Below, piece after piece: positions 1-6,311 of a stretch of 6,805 bases of DNA. Source of the DNA: Clostridiaceae bacterium (GTDB lineage Bacteria > Bacillota > Clostridia > Lutisporales > Lutisporaceae). Position numbers and translations under genes: made by a program. The notes under the pieces are model-generated. The model saw only the letters and a list, made by a program, of their open reading frames with translations, had not been told where the DNA came from and ran no database searches. The stretch spans positions 5,078 to 11,882 of the forward strand of contig DPSW01000358.1 in NCBI GenBank assembly GCA_003527145.1, read 5' to 3'. Position 1 is the stretch's first letter. Each line of letters begins with the position of its first letter.

Positions 1-950
1 TTTATAAGCAGACCCTCATCTATTTCTCCATTTATTTTATATTTAAATACGCTGCCGGCTTTTATCCCCACTATCTGCGGAGTCCTGCAATTCCATTTAT
101 TATTAAAGGAAGTGATCCTTTTTGTCTCTATGGAGCTATAAGCAAATTTCTCCACGTGAATATTTAGTGCTTTGGCAATAAATTCAGGTTCTATATAGGT
201 TTTGTATTCTCCTAAATCTGTTCTGTAAATAATATCAGACAATGCCAGTAAGTATATATCCTTATCAAAGCAGTATTTATCATTGAATTGATCGTACTCA
301 GGATTTATATCCTCTTCTCTCATATCATATATGCGACACTTGCCGTATCCGCTTCCTTTTGATCCTCCAATATATACTATGGCATCTGACAACAATCCAA
401 AAACTTCTCCGATATATTCTTCTTTTTCAACTTTTATAATACCCTTGAAGCTTTGACCTTTTTCTATGGCAGTGTATCTAAACAATTTATTATTTTCGTT
501 TTTCTTGTTTATATGCAAATTCGCTATCTTTTTTATTTTTACCATTGAATAAGCATCATCGCTAGGCAACACAAACTGAGCATTCCTTACTTTTTCATAC
601 CTATCATCCAACTTCCGATCTAAACCCATCTCTATATTCAATCTATCATCGAAAGCCCTTATTCCTTGTTTTGGCGCAAAATAACACTTTGGAAATGGTA
701 TGCTCCTGACATCATCAACAATTGGATAAGCATTTAAAAATTTGATGCCTCCTTTGAGAAGCTTGTCCCTGTGTTCACCTGTATTTATATCCACATTATT
801 ATTCTTAATTATGTATTTATATATGAAAGCTCCCCTCACAGGCGAACCGGGAATATAATCCATGGATTCTTCAGAATCTATTTGTACATTTGACTCGGCA
901 AGCTTTATATTCTCTAATGCCTCTATGGTATAGGTTATATATTTACTCAA
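1..950 (-). CDS. csx10: Csx10-like RAMP protein (type III Cas5-like subunit), C-terminus cut off by window edge
   Basis: Reading the minus strand from 950 gives 316 codons without a stop, continuing past position 1. Two RAMP (RRM-like) units are seen. The first has YIPGSPVRGAF (about residues 32-42), a YTAIE-x2-GQSFKG stretch (160-170) and the glycine-rich loop GGSKGSGYGK (195-204). The second begins near residue 250 and has W286 and AGSVF (298-302), the spacing I know from Csx10. In type III-D complexes Csx10 fills the Cas5 position at the crRNA 5' handle; that role is inferred here. The start is TTG at 950-948: an in-frame TGA lies at 959-957, the next ATG is 29 codons inside, and AGAGGTGA sits 7 nt upstream. 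The start overlaps the stop of the preceding RAMP gene by 8 nt (TTGAGTAA), so translation is probably coupled. RAMP membership is firm; Csx10 rather than another double RAMP is likely. Confidence 0.8.
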   Translation of the reverse strand, partial: MSKYITYTIEALENIKLAESNVQIDSEESMDYIPGSPVRGAFIYKYIIKNNNVDINTGEHRDKLLKGGIKFLNAYPIVDDVRSIPFPKCYFAPKQGIRAFDDRLNIEMGLDRKLDDRYEKVRNAQFVLPSDDAYSMVKIKKIANLHINKKNENNKLFRYTAIEKGQSFKGIIKVEKEEYIGEVFGLLSDAIVYIGGSKGSGYGKCRIYDMREEDINPEYDQFNDKYCFDKDIYLLALSDIIYRTDLGEYKTYIEPEFIAKALNIHVEKFAYSSIETKRITSFNNKWNCRTPQIVGIKAGSVFKYKINGEIDEGLLI

Positions 951-1617
951 CCTTTTTCACCTCTTCCATAAGCTTGTCAATATAGTAATCCGTCTTATCG
1001 CTCCATCTACCATTTTCAGACAGCAACAATCTCAACCTGACTTCTCCTTTGCCTCTCGTCCTCATGCTTCCGATATGCCTCATTGAACTAACACTCAATG
1101 CTAATATAGCCAATTCCCTGTCGCTCAAACTCCTCTCGCAGTATATATCTGAATAAAGCTTTGGCCCTCTTCTTATAACTCTGGCTTGCCTTAGAGAACG
1201 ATCTTTATAAGAGCCGTCATCTTCAATGGCTGTAAAGCTTCTGACCTCTTTCAGTGCATCTCTTATCTCTTTTGCATATATCTCATTATTTTCCACAGCA
1301 TAAGCAAAAAAATTTTTTATATTCTCTTGTATGCAACAGTCTGAGAGTTTAATACTTCCCCATGCGATGATACCTGAATTTTCTTTGCCCAGCAGCTTAT
1401 TAAGCTCATCGCTAAAATCCCTATTATAGCAGTTTTTTAATATGGTTACAGAGTCTTCCATATGTTCCCTCAGATTTCCTTTGAAAGTCTTAGCCTTCAT
1501 ATATGGCAATCCATAATTACCATATACTACTTCCAAATCTACAGAGCCGGGTATAGAATAGCCGCTCCCGAATATAGCTTCTGACAATAATTCTATTTCT
1601 ATTTTATATCTCCCCAC
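943..1617 (-). CDS. RAMP superfamily Cas7/Csm3-like backbone protein
   Basis: This 224-residue protein is one RAMP domain of Csm3/Cmr4 type. The N-terminal strand IEIELLSEAIFGSGYSIPGS is followed by GLPYMKAKTFKGNLRE (residues 36-51), which matches the family pattern G-x-PYIPGSSLKG-x-LR. SLRQARVIRRG (141-151) and the glycine loop RTRGKGEV (186-193) follow. D27, just before the GLPY segment, sits where Csm3 carries the aspartate that cuts target RNA, so cleavage activity is possible but inferred. In type III complexes several Cas7 copies coat the crRNA; with only one such gene in view it would have to multimerise. The start is GTG at 1617-1615, sharing one base with the TAG stop of the Cas10-like gene (TAGTG), after a purine-rich GGAGAGGGGG. 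At 224 residues it is near the lower size limit of single-domain RAMPs. No CxxC zinc motif is seen. Confidence 0.85.
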   Translation of the reverse strand: MGRYKIEIELLSEAIFGSGYSIPGSVDLEVVYGNYGLPYMKAKTFKGNLREHMEDSVTILKNCYNRDFSDELNKLLGKENSGIIAWGSIKLSDCCIQENIKNFFAYAVENNEIYAKEIRDALKEVRSFTAIEDDGSYKDRSLRQARVIRRGPKLYSDIYCERSLSDRELAILALSVSSMRHIGSMRTRGKGEVRLRLLLSENGRWSDKTDYYIDKLMEEVKKVE

Positions 1618-3128
1618 TATTTTACCCCCTCTCCATCTAAATCTATAAATAGGTCCAAAGCCTCCAGAGCATCATAGTACATGCAGTTATCCTTATAAAA
1701 GCAATTTTCTCCTATAGTGTTTTCTAATCTGGAAAAATAATTTTCTATCTTATTGGACTTTAGGAATAATTTTGTGTCATTCTCTCCCGATCGCAATACA
1801 GTATGCAATTGCTTTAGCTTGTTCCTGGCTATATTCGATCCATCAATCTCCAACTTTGATATGTTTCTTACAGCATCTTTAAAATTGCTATAATTATTCC
1901 ATTTCTCTCCATTGTTGATATATAGCGGTCTAATATAAAGCTTCTTATTATCTTCAGATATGTAATTAATCCTTCTTATATCTCCTATGCTTTCCATTAA
2001 TTCTCCCTGATCTATATGCCAATCAATCAGCGAAAAATCCTTATCATTTTCCCCATAATCCTCTATTATCCTCTTCTTTGCATTATTGCATAAATCCTCA
2101 GCTAGGGCATAAGCTTTGGAAAATGGATACGTAGACTTAATTATTGCAACTCCTGCACAAGCGTTTAAATTTATTCTTTTATCTCCATGCATTGTTATTT
2201 GCTTGGAATTAAGGTATTCTATAAAAATTTTTGCAGTCTCTATTCCAATTTTACCATTTGTAATATATGTTATATCATCACCCGCCAGTATTATTGGAAT
2301 TACAGGGGATTTCCCATCTGCAATTAAGGTGTCGGCTGATAACTTATCTTTTTTTCTCATTATTGCTTCCATCATATGCGAAAAAGCCTCTTCATATAGC
2401 TTTTTAATCTCATCGCTAAAGCTCCGCAAGCTTTCCAGATATCGGGCATTTGTCTGCGCATAATTCCCATTACTGTATTCAAAATAGCTTTTTAACTGAT
2501 TAAATCTCATACCCATTTTATTACCATCTATATGAACTACAGCCATATATTTTTTATCCCCTTTTGCAATATCTGAAAAAGCACTTACGCCTTTTAATGG
2601 TGATAGTAGTTTTTCAAATTTATCTGAGCTTTTATTTGAATTTTTAATTTTCACTTTTATTTCTTCGCTGATAAACCTTCCATCAATATCTGTATCTATA
2701 GCAGGCTTCCCGGTGGCCTCACATCTTTTCTCTATACCAAAGGAAAGCAAGGCTCCGCTATTTTCTCTCATGCTTTTCTTTCGAGCCAGCTTATTATATG
2801 CATTCCTGATAGCATCTGTGACCTCTCTTGCTTTATCGTCATACTCTTCTATTACCATGAAAAACTCCAACCCAGGATAATCTTTCACAATTTTTATGCT
2901 TACAGCTTTTATAAACTCCTTTGCTTCACTGCTATCCTTAAATCTATAAAGGCTGCCTCCGCCTCCGTTGTATATAAGATTATTAATATAGCGGCCGTTA
3001 ATGCTAATAGGCAAGTCTTCAACTACTTCTTCTATAATAATTGAAGCCCCTATGTTTTCTTTTAGCTTGTTGCTGCAAAAAATATAGTCTTGCTTCCTGG
3101 ATACCTCCCATAAAACTATTGCTTCCAT
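1617..3128 (-). CDS. cas10: Minimal Cas10/Cmr2-like protein with two palm domains and no HD domain
   Basis: The 503-residue protein begins directly in palm 1 (EAIVLWEVSRKQDYIF, residues 2-17; IYNGGGGSLYRF, 52-63). There is no room for the N-terminal HD nuclease of full-length Cas10, which is usually 700-1000 residues. Palm 2 starts at YMAVVHIDGNKMG (194-206) and carries LAGDDITYIT (281-290), then NACAGVAIIKSTYPFSKAY (322-340). The signature GGDD is AGDD here, but the predicted metal ligands D201, D284 and D285 remain, so a nucleotide cyclase/polymerase is still plausible. A lone cysteine in RCEATGKPA (135-143) stands where other Cas10s have a zinc site; no CxxC remains. The helical C-terminus (about 400-503) may equal Cas10 domain 4. 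The start is ATG with AAGGAGG 7 nt upstream, 12 nt after the second CARF gene. The family match is strong; cyclic oligoadenylate synthesis is inferred. Confidence 0.88.
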   Translation of the reverse strand: MEAIVLWEVSRKQDYIFCSNKLKENIGASIIIEEVVEDLPISINGRYINNLIYNGGGGSLYRFKDSSEAKEFIKAVSIKIVKDYPGLEFFMVIEEYDDKAREVTDAIRNAYNKLARKKSMRENSGALLSFGIEKRCEATGKPAIDTDIDGRFISEEIKVKIKNSNKSSDKFEKLLSPLKGVSAFSDIAKGDKKYMAVVHIDGNKMGMRFNQLKSYFEYSNGNYAQTNARYLESLRSFSDEIKKLYEEAFSHMMEAIMRKKDKLSADTLIADGKSPVIPIILAGDDITYITNGKIGIETAKIFIEYLNSKQITMHGDKRINLNACAGVAIIKSTYPFSKAYALAEDLCNNAKKRIIEDYGENDKDFSLIDWHIDQGELMESIGDIRRINYISEDNKKLYIRPLYINNGEKWNNYSNFKDAVRNISKLEIDGSNIARNKLKQLHTVLRSGENDTKLFLKSNKIENYFSRLENTIGENCFYKDNCMYYDALEALDLFIDLDGEGVK

Positions 3129-3140
3129 ACGATACCCTCC

Positions 3141-4109
3141 TTAAAAAGGCTCTATGATCATATTGATATAATCAACAAAGGATTCAGAATCTTTAAGTAT
3201 ATATAATCGCTTTTCCATCTCATATTCATAGGCTCTTCTTATATCCTTTTTTAATCCTTCGATCACATCTTCTTTACAATCGCATTTATAGACAAACTGA
3301 CTTCTGCTTCCACCCAGCTTTTCTGCTATATCCTTTACTTTAAATAGCTCTCTTTTATATCTATCTTTTTTCCCCTGCCTGTAAGCAGATTGGTAATAGA
3401 TTATTAGCCTGCCGTTTTTTAGAGCTAATGAATCTACAGATATACTGTTTTCCCCGCTGTTTTTTTTGGCCAAGCTAATTTTCCCATTGGGAATAATATA
3501 TTGAATGTTGCTGCCGCCCTTTGTTTGGCATCCTTTGACATGGATCAAGTTCTGTAGTGAGTAGCCATGAATTCTTGTTATATCTTGTATGTTAATGTCT
3601 GTTGATAATAATGCTTTCTTTATTGAAGGTCTAGAAGTAAATATGCTGTTTTTAGTGTTCTCTATTATAGTCTCTTCATTATCGTCCAAATAGGAAATAA
3701 CCACATCCAATCCCTCTATATGTTTGGCTAAAACCCTATCGCAGAATATTACAGACATAACCTTAGTAGCACCGGAATAGTCCAGAACTAACTTCTCTGT
3801 TTTTTTATTGCCGACTTTAACTCCCATATCCTCAATTATTAGATTAAATATCTCATTAATCGTTCCATCTATGGCTTTTATATCACTTTTATCACATTCT
3901 ATCGGTACTATTTGAATATTTTCAATTTTTTCTTCTAAAACTATAAGAATATTATTTGCAATATTTTTGGTTCCAATATTATATTGACTCTTTGATGTGT
4001 ACACAAGAAATACTTTAGTATTTGCATCAGAGTTTTTTAGAATTGATAAAAATGCAGGCAATGGATTAGTACCTAGTAAAGATATAATATAATCAGCTTT
4101 GTCATTCAA
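3141..4109 (-). CDS. CARF-domain protein with degenerate PD-(D/E)XK-like C-terminus (second of a tandem pair)
   Basis: Numbered from a possible upstream GTG at 4118, the protein has 325 residues; from the TTG at 4109 chosen here it has 322. The N-terminal CARF Rossmann fold shows LLGTNPLPAF (14-23) and DYSGATKVMS (113-122), the two ligand-pocket motifs of CARF sensors of cyclic oligoadenylates. The C-terminal part has SVDSLALKNGRLIIYYQSA (227-245), then DIAEKLGGSRSQFVYKC (263-279). This resembles the Card1/Can2 (DUF1887) nuclease fold, but where E-x-K is expected it reads YYQS, so catalysis is doubtful. It shares the GTNP(L/F)P start and overall plan with the preceding gene, so the two look like paralogues and may form a heterodimer. 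GAGGGGTG lies 6 nt before the TTG but overlaps the GTG, which favours TTG; TTG would overlap the previous stop by 8 nt (TTGAATGA). Confidence 0.8.
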   Translation of the reverse strand: MNDKADYIISLLGTNPLPAFLSILKNSDANTKVFLVYTSKSQYNIGTKNIANNILIVLEEKIENIQIVPIECDKSDIKAIDGTINEIFNLIIEDMGVKVGNKKTEKLVLDYSGATKVMSVIFCDRVLAKHIEGLDVVISYLDDNEETIIENTKNSIFTSRPSIKKALLSTDINIQDITRIHGYSLQNLIHVKGCQTKGGSNIQYIIPNGKISLAKKNSGENSISVDSLALKNGRLIIYYQSAYRQGKKDRYKRELFKVKDIAEKLGGSRSQFVYKCDCKEDVIEGLKKDIRRAYEYEMEKRLYILKDSESFVDYINMIIEPF

Positions 4110-5367
4110 TTGATCCACCCCTCGTAATCCAAACTTTTATTTCATCTTTCAAATTACCAAAGGATTTGGCGCCAAGTATCAATAGATTTTGGGGATCCGA
4201 GTTATCCCAGATATTAATAATCTCATCTTTCAAAAAGTCAACATCCCAGCACAGGTTTATATAGCACATTCCGGTTTCATCACCCGCTAGGTCCTTCGCC
4301 CTCTGCTTTATTTCATATAGCTTGTCCAAAACAAGCTCTTTCTCAATTGCTGAAGTCACAGAAACAGCATATAGCTTATATTGTCTATATGCTATAATGT
4401 CCACTTCAAAATTGCTCTCTTCTTCATTCTGAGTTTTCTCATAGTTGGCCGCTGTATAATCTAACACTCCTTCGCTTTTTAAATCCAAAAAGATGCTAAA
4501 TATATACTCTTCCAACCACTCAGTTTTATTAAAATATTTATATAGCTCCTTATCTTTGCTAAACCCAAATTCATCGGATTTTTTATATTTAAAAGGCAAG
4601 CGCTCTTCATGCAATTTATTATCCAGCCAGCTATTGAATCCCTTTCCCTTCTCTTTTTTATTGTCTTTTGTTACGTCCCTAAAATAGTGATTTATATCTC
4701 CGATAAAGTTTATATGCTTATCATAGGTTTCCTTATCAATATTACAGAACAGGCTGCCCATTTCAGCTGCCAAATCTTTCATTCGCACATTTTCTTTTAT
4801 TTTGTTCTCATTCTTCAAGCCATCATTATATGTATTTATGACATCATATACGGTATATTCATGTGTTGTTTCCAAGTTCTTCAGCTTTATAGAGTTAGAT
4901 ATATAATACTTCGTATCGCTTTTTTTAAATTCATAACACATCAGTTCTCTCTCGGGGTCTATATAAGAAAGTATCACATTTGCTTTAACCTTACATTTGC
5001 TGTAATTATAGTATCTGATTGCTTCATATGCAGCTGAAGACATCACTTTTGTACCACCAGTATAATTTAACTCAATGAATATTTCTTTATCAGCTTTTTG
5101 CAGCCTTCCTTCTAAATCTTCTTTTATAGCATCGCCTATATTGCTTCTTTCAAAACCATCTACAACAATATAATCTACTTCTATATTCTTCAACCTGTTC
5201 ATGACTACTTTTTTAAAGCGCCCATATGGATTTCCTTTTGTAGAATCCGTGCATATGCAGACTATAATACCATTTTCTTTTATCCTCGTAATAGCAGAGA
5301 TTAAATTTGGAAAAGGGTTTGTTCCCATTATTAGATACAAAACATCACTTTTACCATCTATTCTCAC
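4102..5367 (-). CDS. CARF-domain protein with Card1/Can2-type PD-(D/E)XK-like domain (first gene of the operon)
   Basis: This 421-residue protein has an N-terminal CARF domain: YLIMGTNPFPNL (11-22) and ELNYTGGTKVMSSAAYEA (99-116), where TGGTK is the classic CARF motif. After a linker with a probable helical or winged-helix insert (about 170-280), WLEEYIF (284-290) and NFEVDIIAYRQYKLYAVSVT (319-338) mark a DUF1887-type restriction-like fold, and LAGDETGMCYINL (360-372) matches its later motif. Known Card1 and Can2 are cA4-activated nucleases with D and E-x-K. Here D323 is kept, but the E-x-K position reads S336-V-T338, so nuclease activity needs proof. The start is GTG at 5367-5365: an in-frame TGA lies at 5370-5368, and AGGGGGTGA is 6-7 nt upstream. 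Being first in the operon may give it high expression relative to the Cas10-like subunit. CARF identity is firm; the signal molecule and effector action are inferred. Confidence 0.85.
   Translation of the reverse strand: MRIDGKSDVLYLIMGTNPFPNLISAITRIKENGIIVCICTDSTKGNPYGRFKKVVMNRLKNIEVDYIVVDGFERSNIGDAIKEDLEGRLQKADKEIFIELNYTGGTKVMSSAAYEAIRYYNYSKCKVKANVILSYIDPERELMCYEFKKSDTKYYISNSIKLKNLETTHEYTVYDVINTYNDGLKNENKIKENVRMKDLAAEMGSLFCNIDKETYDKHINFIGDINHYFRDVTKDNKKEKGKGFNSWLDNKLHEERLPFKYKKSDEFGFSKDKELYKYFNKTEWLEEYIFSIFLDLKSEGVLDYTAANYEKTQNEEESNFEVDIIAYRQYKLYAVSVTSAIEKELVLDKLYEIKQRAKDLAGDETGMCYINLCWDVDFLKDEIINIWDNSDPQNLLILGAKSFGNLKDEIKVWITRGGSIE
4116..4123 (-). promoter_or_regulatory. Ribosome binding site deciding the start of the second CARF gene
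   Basis: GAGGGGTG on the minus strand lies inside the 3' end of the first CARF gene. It is 6 nt before a TTG (4109-4107) and overlaps the competing GTG (4118-4116). Spacing favours the TTG start. No better Shine-Dalgarno sequence precedes the GTG, only a weak GGA at 4130-4128. Confidence 0.5.
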
Positions 5368-5390
5368 TCACAATCACCCCCTACAATACA

Positions 5391-5573
5391 ATTTATTGCA
5401 ATGACTATTATTTTTCCCATACTCTAAGCGAGTCATATTTACATTTTACTCTTATGCTCCTATGTAACATTTTTATACATATTTCCCAATGTAACTATAA
5501 TATTCAATATATTCAGCAAAAATCCTTTAATTTTCTTAAAAGTTATTTTTAATCTATATAAGTTGCAATAAAT
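5391..5573. repeat. Inverted pair of the 11-mer TTGCAATAAAT
   Basis: TTGCAATAAAT occurs on the plus strand at 5563-5573 and on the minus strand at 5401-5391, facing each other across 161 bp. The distal copy overlaps the loop of the 5555-5590 palindrome; the proximal copy lies 24 bp before the GTG start of the first CARF gene. The pair could be two sites for a looping repressor, or arise by chance in AT-rich DNA. Confidence 0.35.
5459..5495. repeat. Short direct repeat CC(T/A)ATGTAAC
   Basis: CCTATGTAAC (5459-5468) and CCAATGTAAC (5486-5495) differ at one base and are offset by 27 bp. Between them lies TATGTA...TACATA (5461-5466 and 5476-5481), a further small inverted repeat. The location in the upstream region of the operon fits regulator binding sites; the repeats are too short to be sure. 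Confidence 0.3.
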
Positions 5574-5590
5574 AATTTACAACTTATATA
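5555..5590. repeat. Perfect inverted repeat with 11-bp arms, possible operator
   Basis: TATATAAGTTG (5555-5565) and CAACTTATATA (5580-5590) are exact reverse complements separated by 14 bp. Neither side has a T-run that would make it a terminator. It lies about 190 bp before the first CARF gene and overlaps weak minus-strand promoter hexamers, so a binding site for a dimeric regulator is the most likely reading. The AT-rich context means chance cannot be excluded. Confidence 0.5.
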
Positions 5591-5597
5591 AATTCGG

Positions 5598-5750
5598 TTA
5601 GTTTCCTGTTTTATCTGTTTTTAGGGCAAGGGGAGGGGAATGGTCATAAACTTTGGCATGCTTAGAATTCACAACTATTCTGTTATTCGACATTTGAACT
5701 GTTACCCCTGTGAATATGTTTTCCCCGGCAGAATGATCATGGTAATTCAC
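5598..5750 (-). CDS. Possible small protein of 50 residues, unrecognised
   Basis: From GTG at 5750-5748 the minus strand is open for 50 codons to TAA at 5600-5598. The sequence includes SAGENIFTGVTVQMSN and NRIVVNSKHAKVYDHSPP, a reasonable mix of residues without low complexity. The frame is open upstream to about 5855. Against it, AAGGGA abuts the GTG with no spacing, while a well-spaced ATG nearby (5734-5732) leads to only 12 codons in another frame. An overlapping plus-strand frame (5640-5837, 65 codons, GGGGAGGGG before its ATG) competes. It could be a remnant of a decayed gene. I do not recognise a family. Confidence 0.2.
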   Translation of the reverse strand: MNYHDHSAGENIFTGVTVQMSNNRIVVNSKHAKVYDHSPPLALKTDKTGN

Positions 5751-5831
5751 TCCCTTATTTATTGGTTTTTGGTTATTGAGAATTATGCTTGGGGGGTGGC
5801 TTGCAAATGGTTTGCAGGTGCTTTTCAGAGG
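5751..5831. other. Gap with no supported gene
   Basis: This lies between the weak small ORF and the terminator of the right-hand gene. The only structure seen is a small inverted repeat TGCAAA-TGG-TTTGCA (5802-5816). No gene or mobile-element end was recognised. Confidence 0.4.
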
Positions 5832-5869
5832 AAATAAAAAAGCACACCCACTCTTTTAAAAGCAGGTGT
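5832..5869 (-). terminator. Rho-independent terminator for the minus-strand TIR-type gene
   Basis: On the minus strand ACACC (5869-5865) pairs with GGTGT (5848-5844). The stem is extended inward by several A-T, C-G and G-T pairs and outward by T-G and G-C, and GC then TTTTTTATTT (5841-5832) follows. It begins about 50 nt after the stop of the frame at 5922-6311. The plus strand lacks a T-run on the other side, so the orientation is clear. It shields the CARF operon upstream region from read-through. Confidence 0.75.
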
Positions 5870-5921
5870 ACCGATTTCTATAGCAATATATTTGTACTTA
5901 CTTATAACAACACTTGTTTGA

Positions 5922-6311
5922 TTAATTCCAGCGGCCTAACGATTTTATATCTGTGATTAAATAACCGCAACCTGTGTGCAGGTAATAGTCATCCATGCTT
6001 AAATCCAAATTGCCCTTGCCATCGTGTTCCGATATGCGAGATATGCAATCTTCTTGTAACGGAAAGCAGCCAATCAAAAAGGCTTTATACCTTTCCAGCA
6101 AAGGATATGCAATAAACTCATAAGGGTAGGTGACATCTTGCGTTTCTGCCAGCCATTCCTTTACTTCCTGCGGACTCCTAAGGGGAGATGCAACATACAG
6201 CCTCATTGATCCCTGTATTAAACCTTGCATGGTTTTAGAATTCACATAATCTACAGATTTAAATGCATTAATATAAGTACTTAGAGAACGTGGGTTTTTC
6301 ACAACTGCCAC
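5922..6311 (-). CDS. Open 3' part of the broken TIR-type gene, or small hypothetical protein
   Basis: A 129-codon frame runs from GTG at 6311-6309 to a stop at 5922. It contains SMRLYVASPLRSPQEVKEW (35-53), YPYEFIAYPLLERYKAF (62-78) and DLSMDDYYLHTGCGYLIT (103-120). I do not recognise a domain. The GTG has no Shine-Dalgarno sequence, and the frame is already open upstream to 6329, just where the preceding TIR-like reading ends (LPLSERYD). This makes it more likely the C-terminal half of that gene after a frameshift than an independent gene. A terminator follows about 50 nt downstream. If joined, the original protein would be about 275 residues: a TIR domain plus a C-terminal domain of about 135 residues that could be its sensor or oligomerisation part. 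Confidence 0.45.
   Translation of the reverse strand: MAVVKNPRSLSTYINAFKSVDYVNSKTMQGLIQGSMRLYVASPLRSPQEVKEWLAETQDVTYPYEFIAYPLLERYKAFLIGCFPLQEDCISRISEHDGKGNLDLSMDDYYLHTGCGYLITDIKSLGRWN

Larger units (their letters stand above)
5368..5597 (-). promoter_or_regulatory. Upstream region of the CARF-Cas10-RAMP operon
   Basis: This very AT-rich stretch should contain the operon promoter. No consensus sigma-A promoter stands out. Candidates on the minus strand are TTGTAA (5582-5577) with TATATA (5560-5555) at 16 bp, lying over the palindrome, and TTGGGA (5489-5484) with TACATA (5466-5461) at 17 bp. Both are weak. The first would give a leader of about 180 nt. The repeats listed separately make operator control plausible. 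No riboswitch or CRISPR repeat was recognised. Confidence 0.35.

Noticed and set aside
2116..2463. Plus-strand open frame of 115 codons
   Set aside because: It lies wholly inside the Cas10-like gene on the other strand, which has clear palm motifs; hydrophobic antisense frames are common in this AT-rich sequence.
1617..3128. Reading the Cas10-like gene as a stand-alone minimal CRISPR polymerase or GGDEF diguanylate cyclase
   Set aside because: It has two palm domains with a Cas10-type GGGG palm 1 motif and is translationally linked to RAMP genes, unlike a single-palm mCpol or a GGDEF protein.
4493..5037. Two overlapping plus-strand frames of 64 and 142 codons
   Set aside because: Both are antisense to the first CARF gene, whose motifs and start are well supported; they look like antisense artefacts.
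5201..5552. Plus-strand frames of 67 and 81 codons at the start of the operon
   Set aside because: They overlap the CARF gene start and the AT-rich upstream region, without a convincing ribosome site or recognisable protein.
5640..5837. Plus-strand 65-codon frame preceded by GGGGAGGGG
   Set aside because: The purine run is close to the ATG, but the product (many aromatic residues, no known motif) is unconvincing and no terminator follows on this strand.
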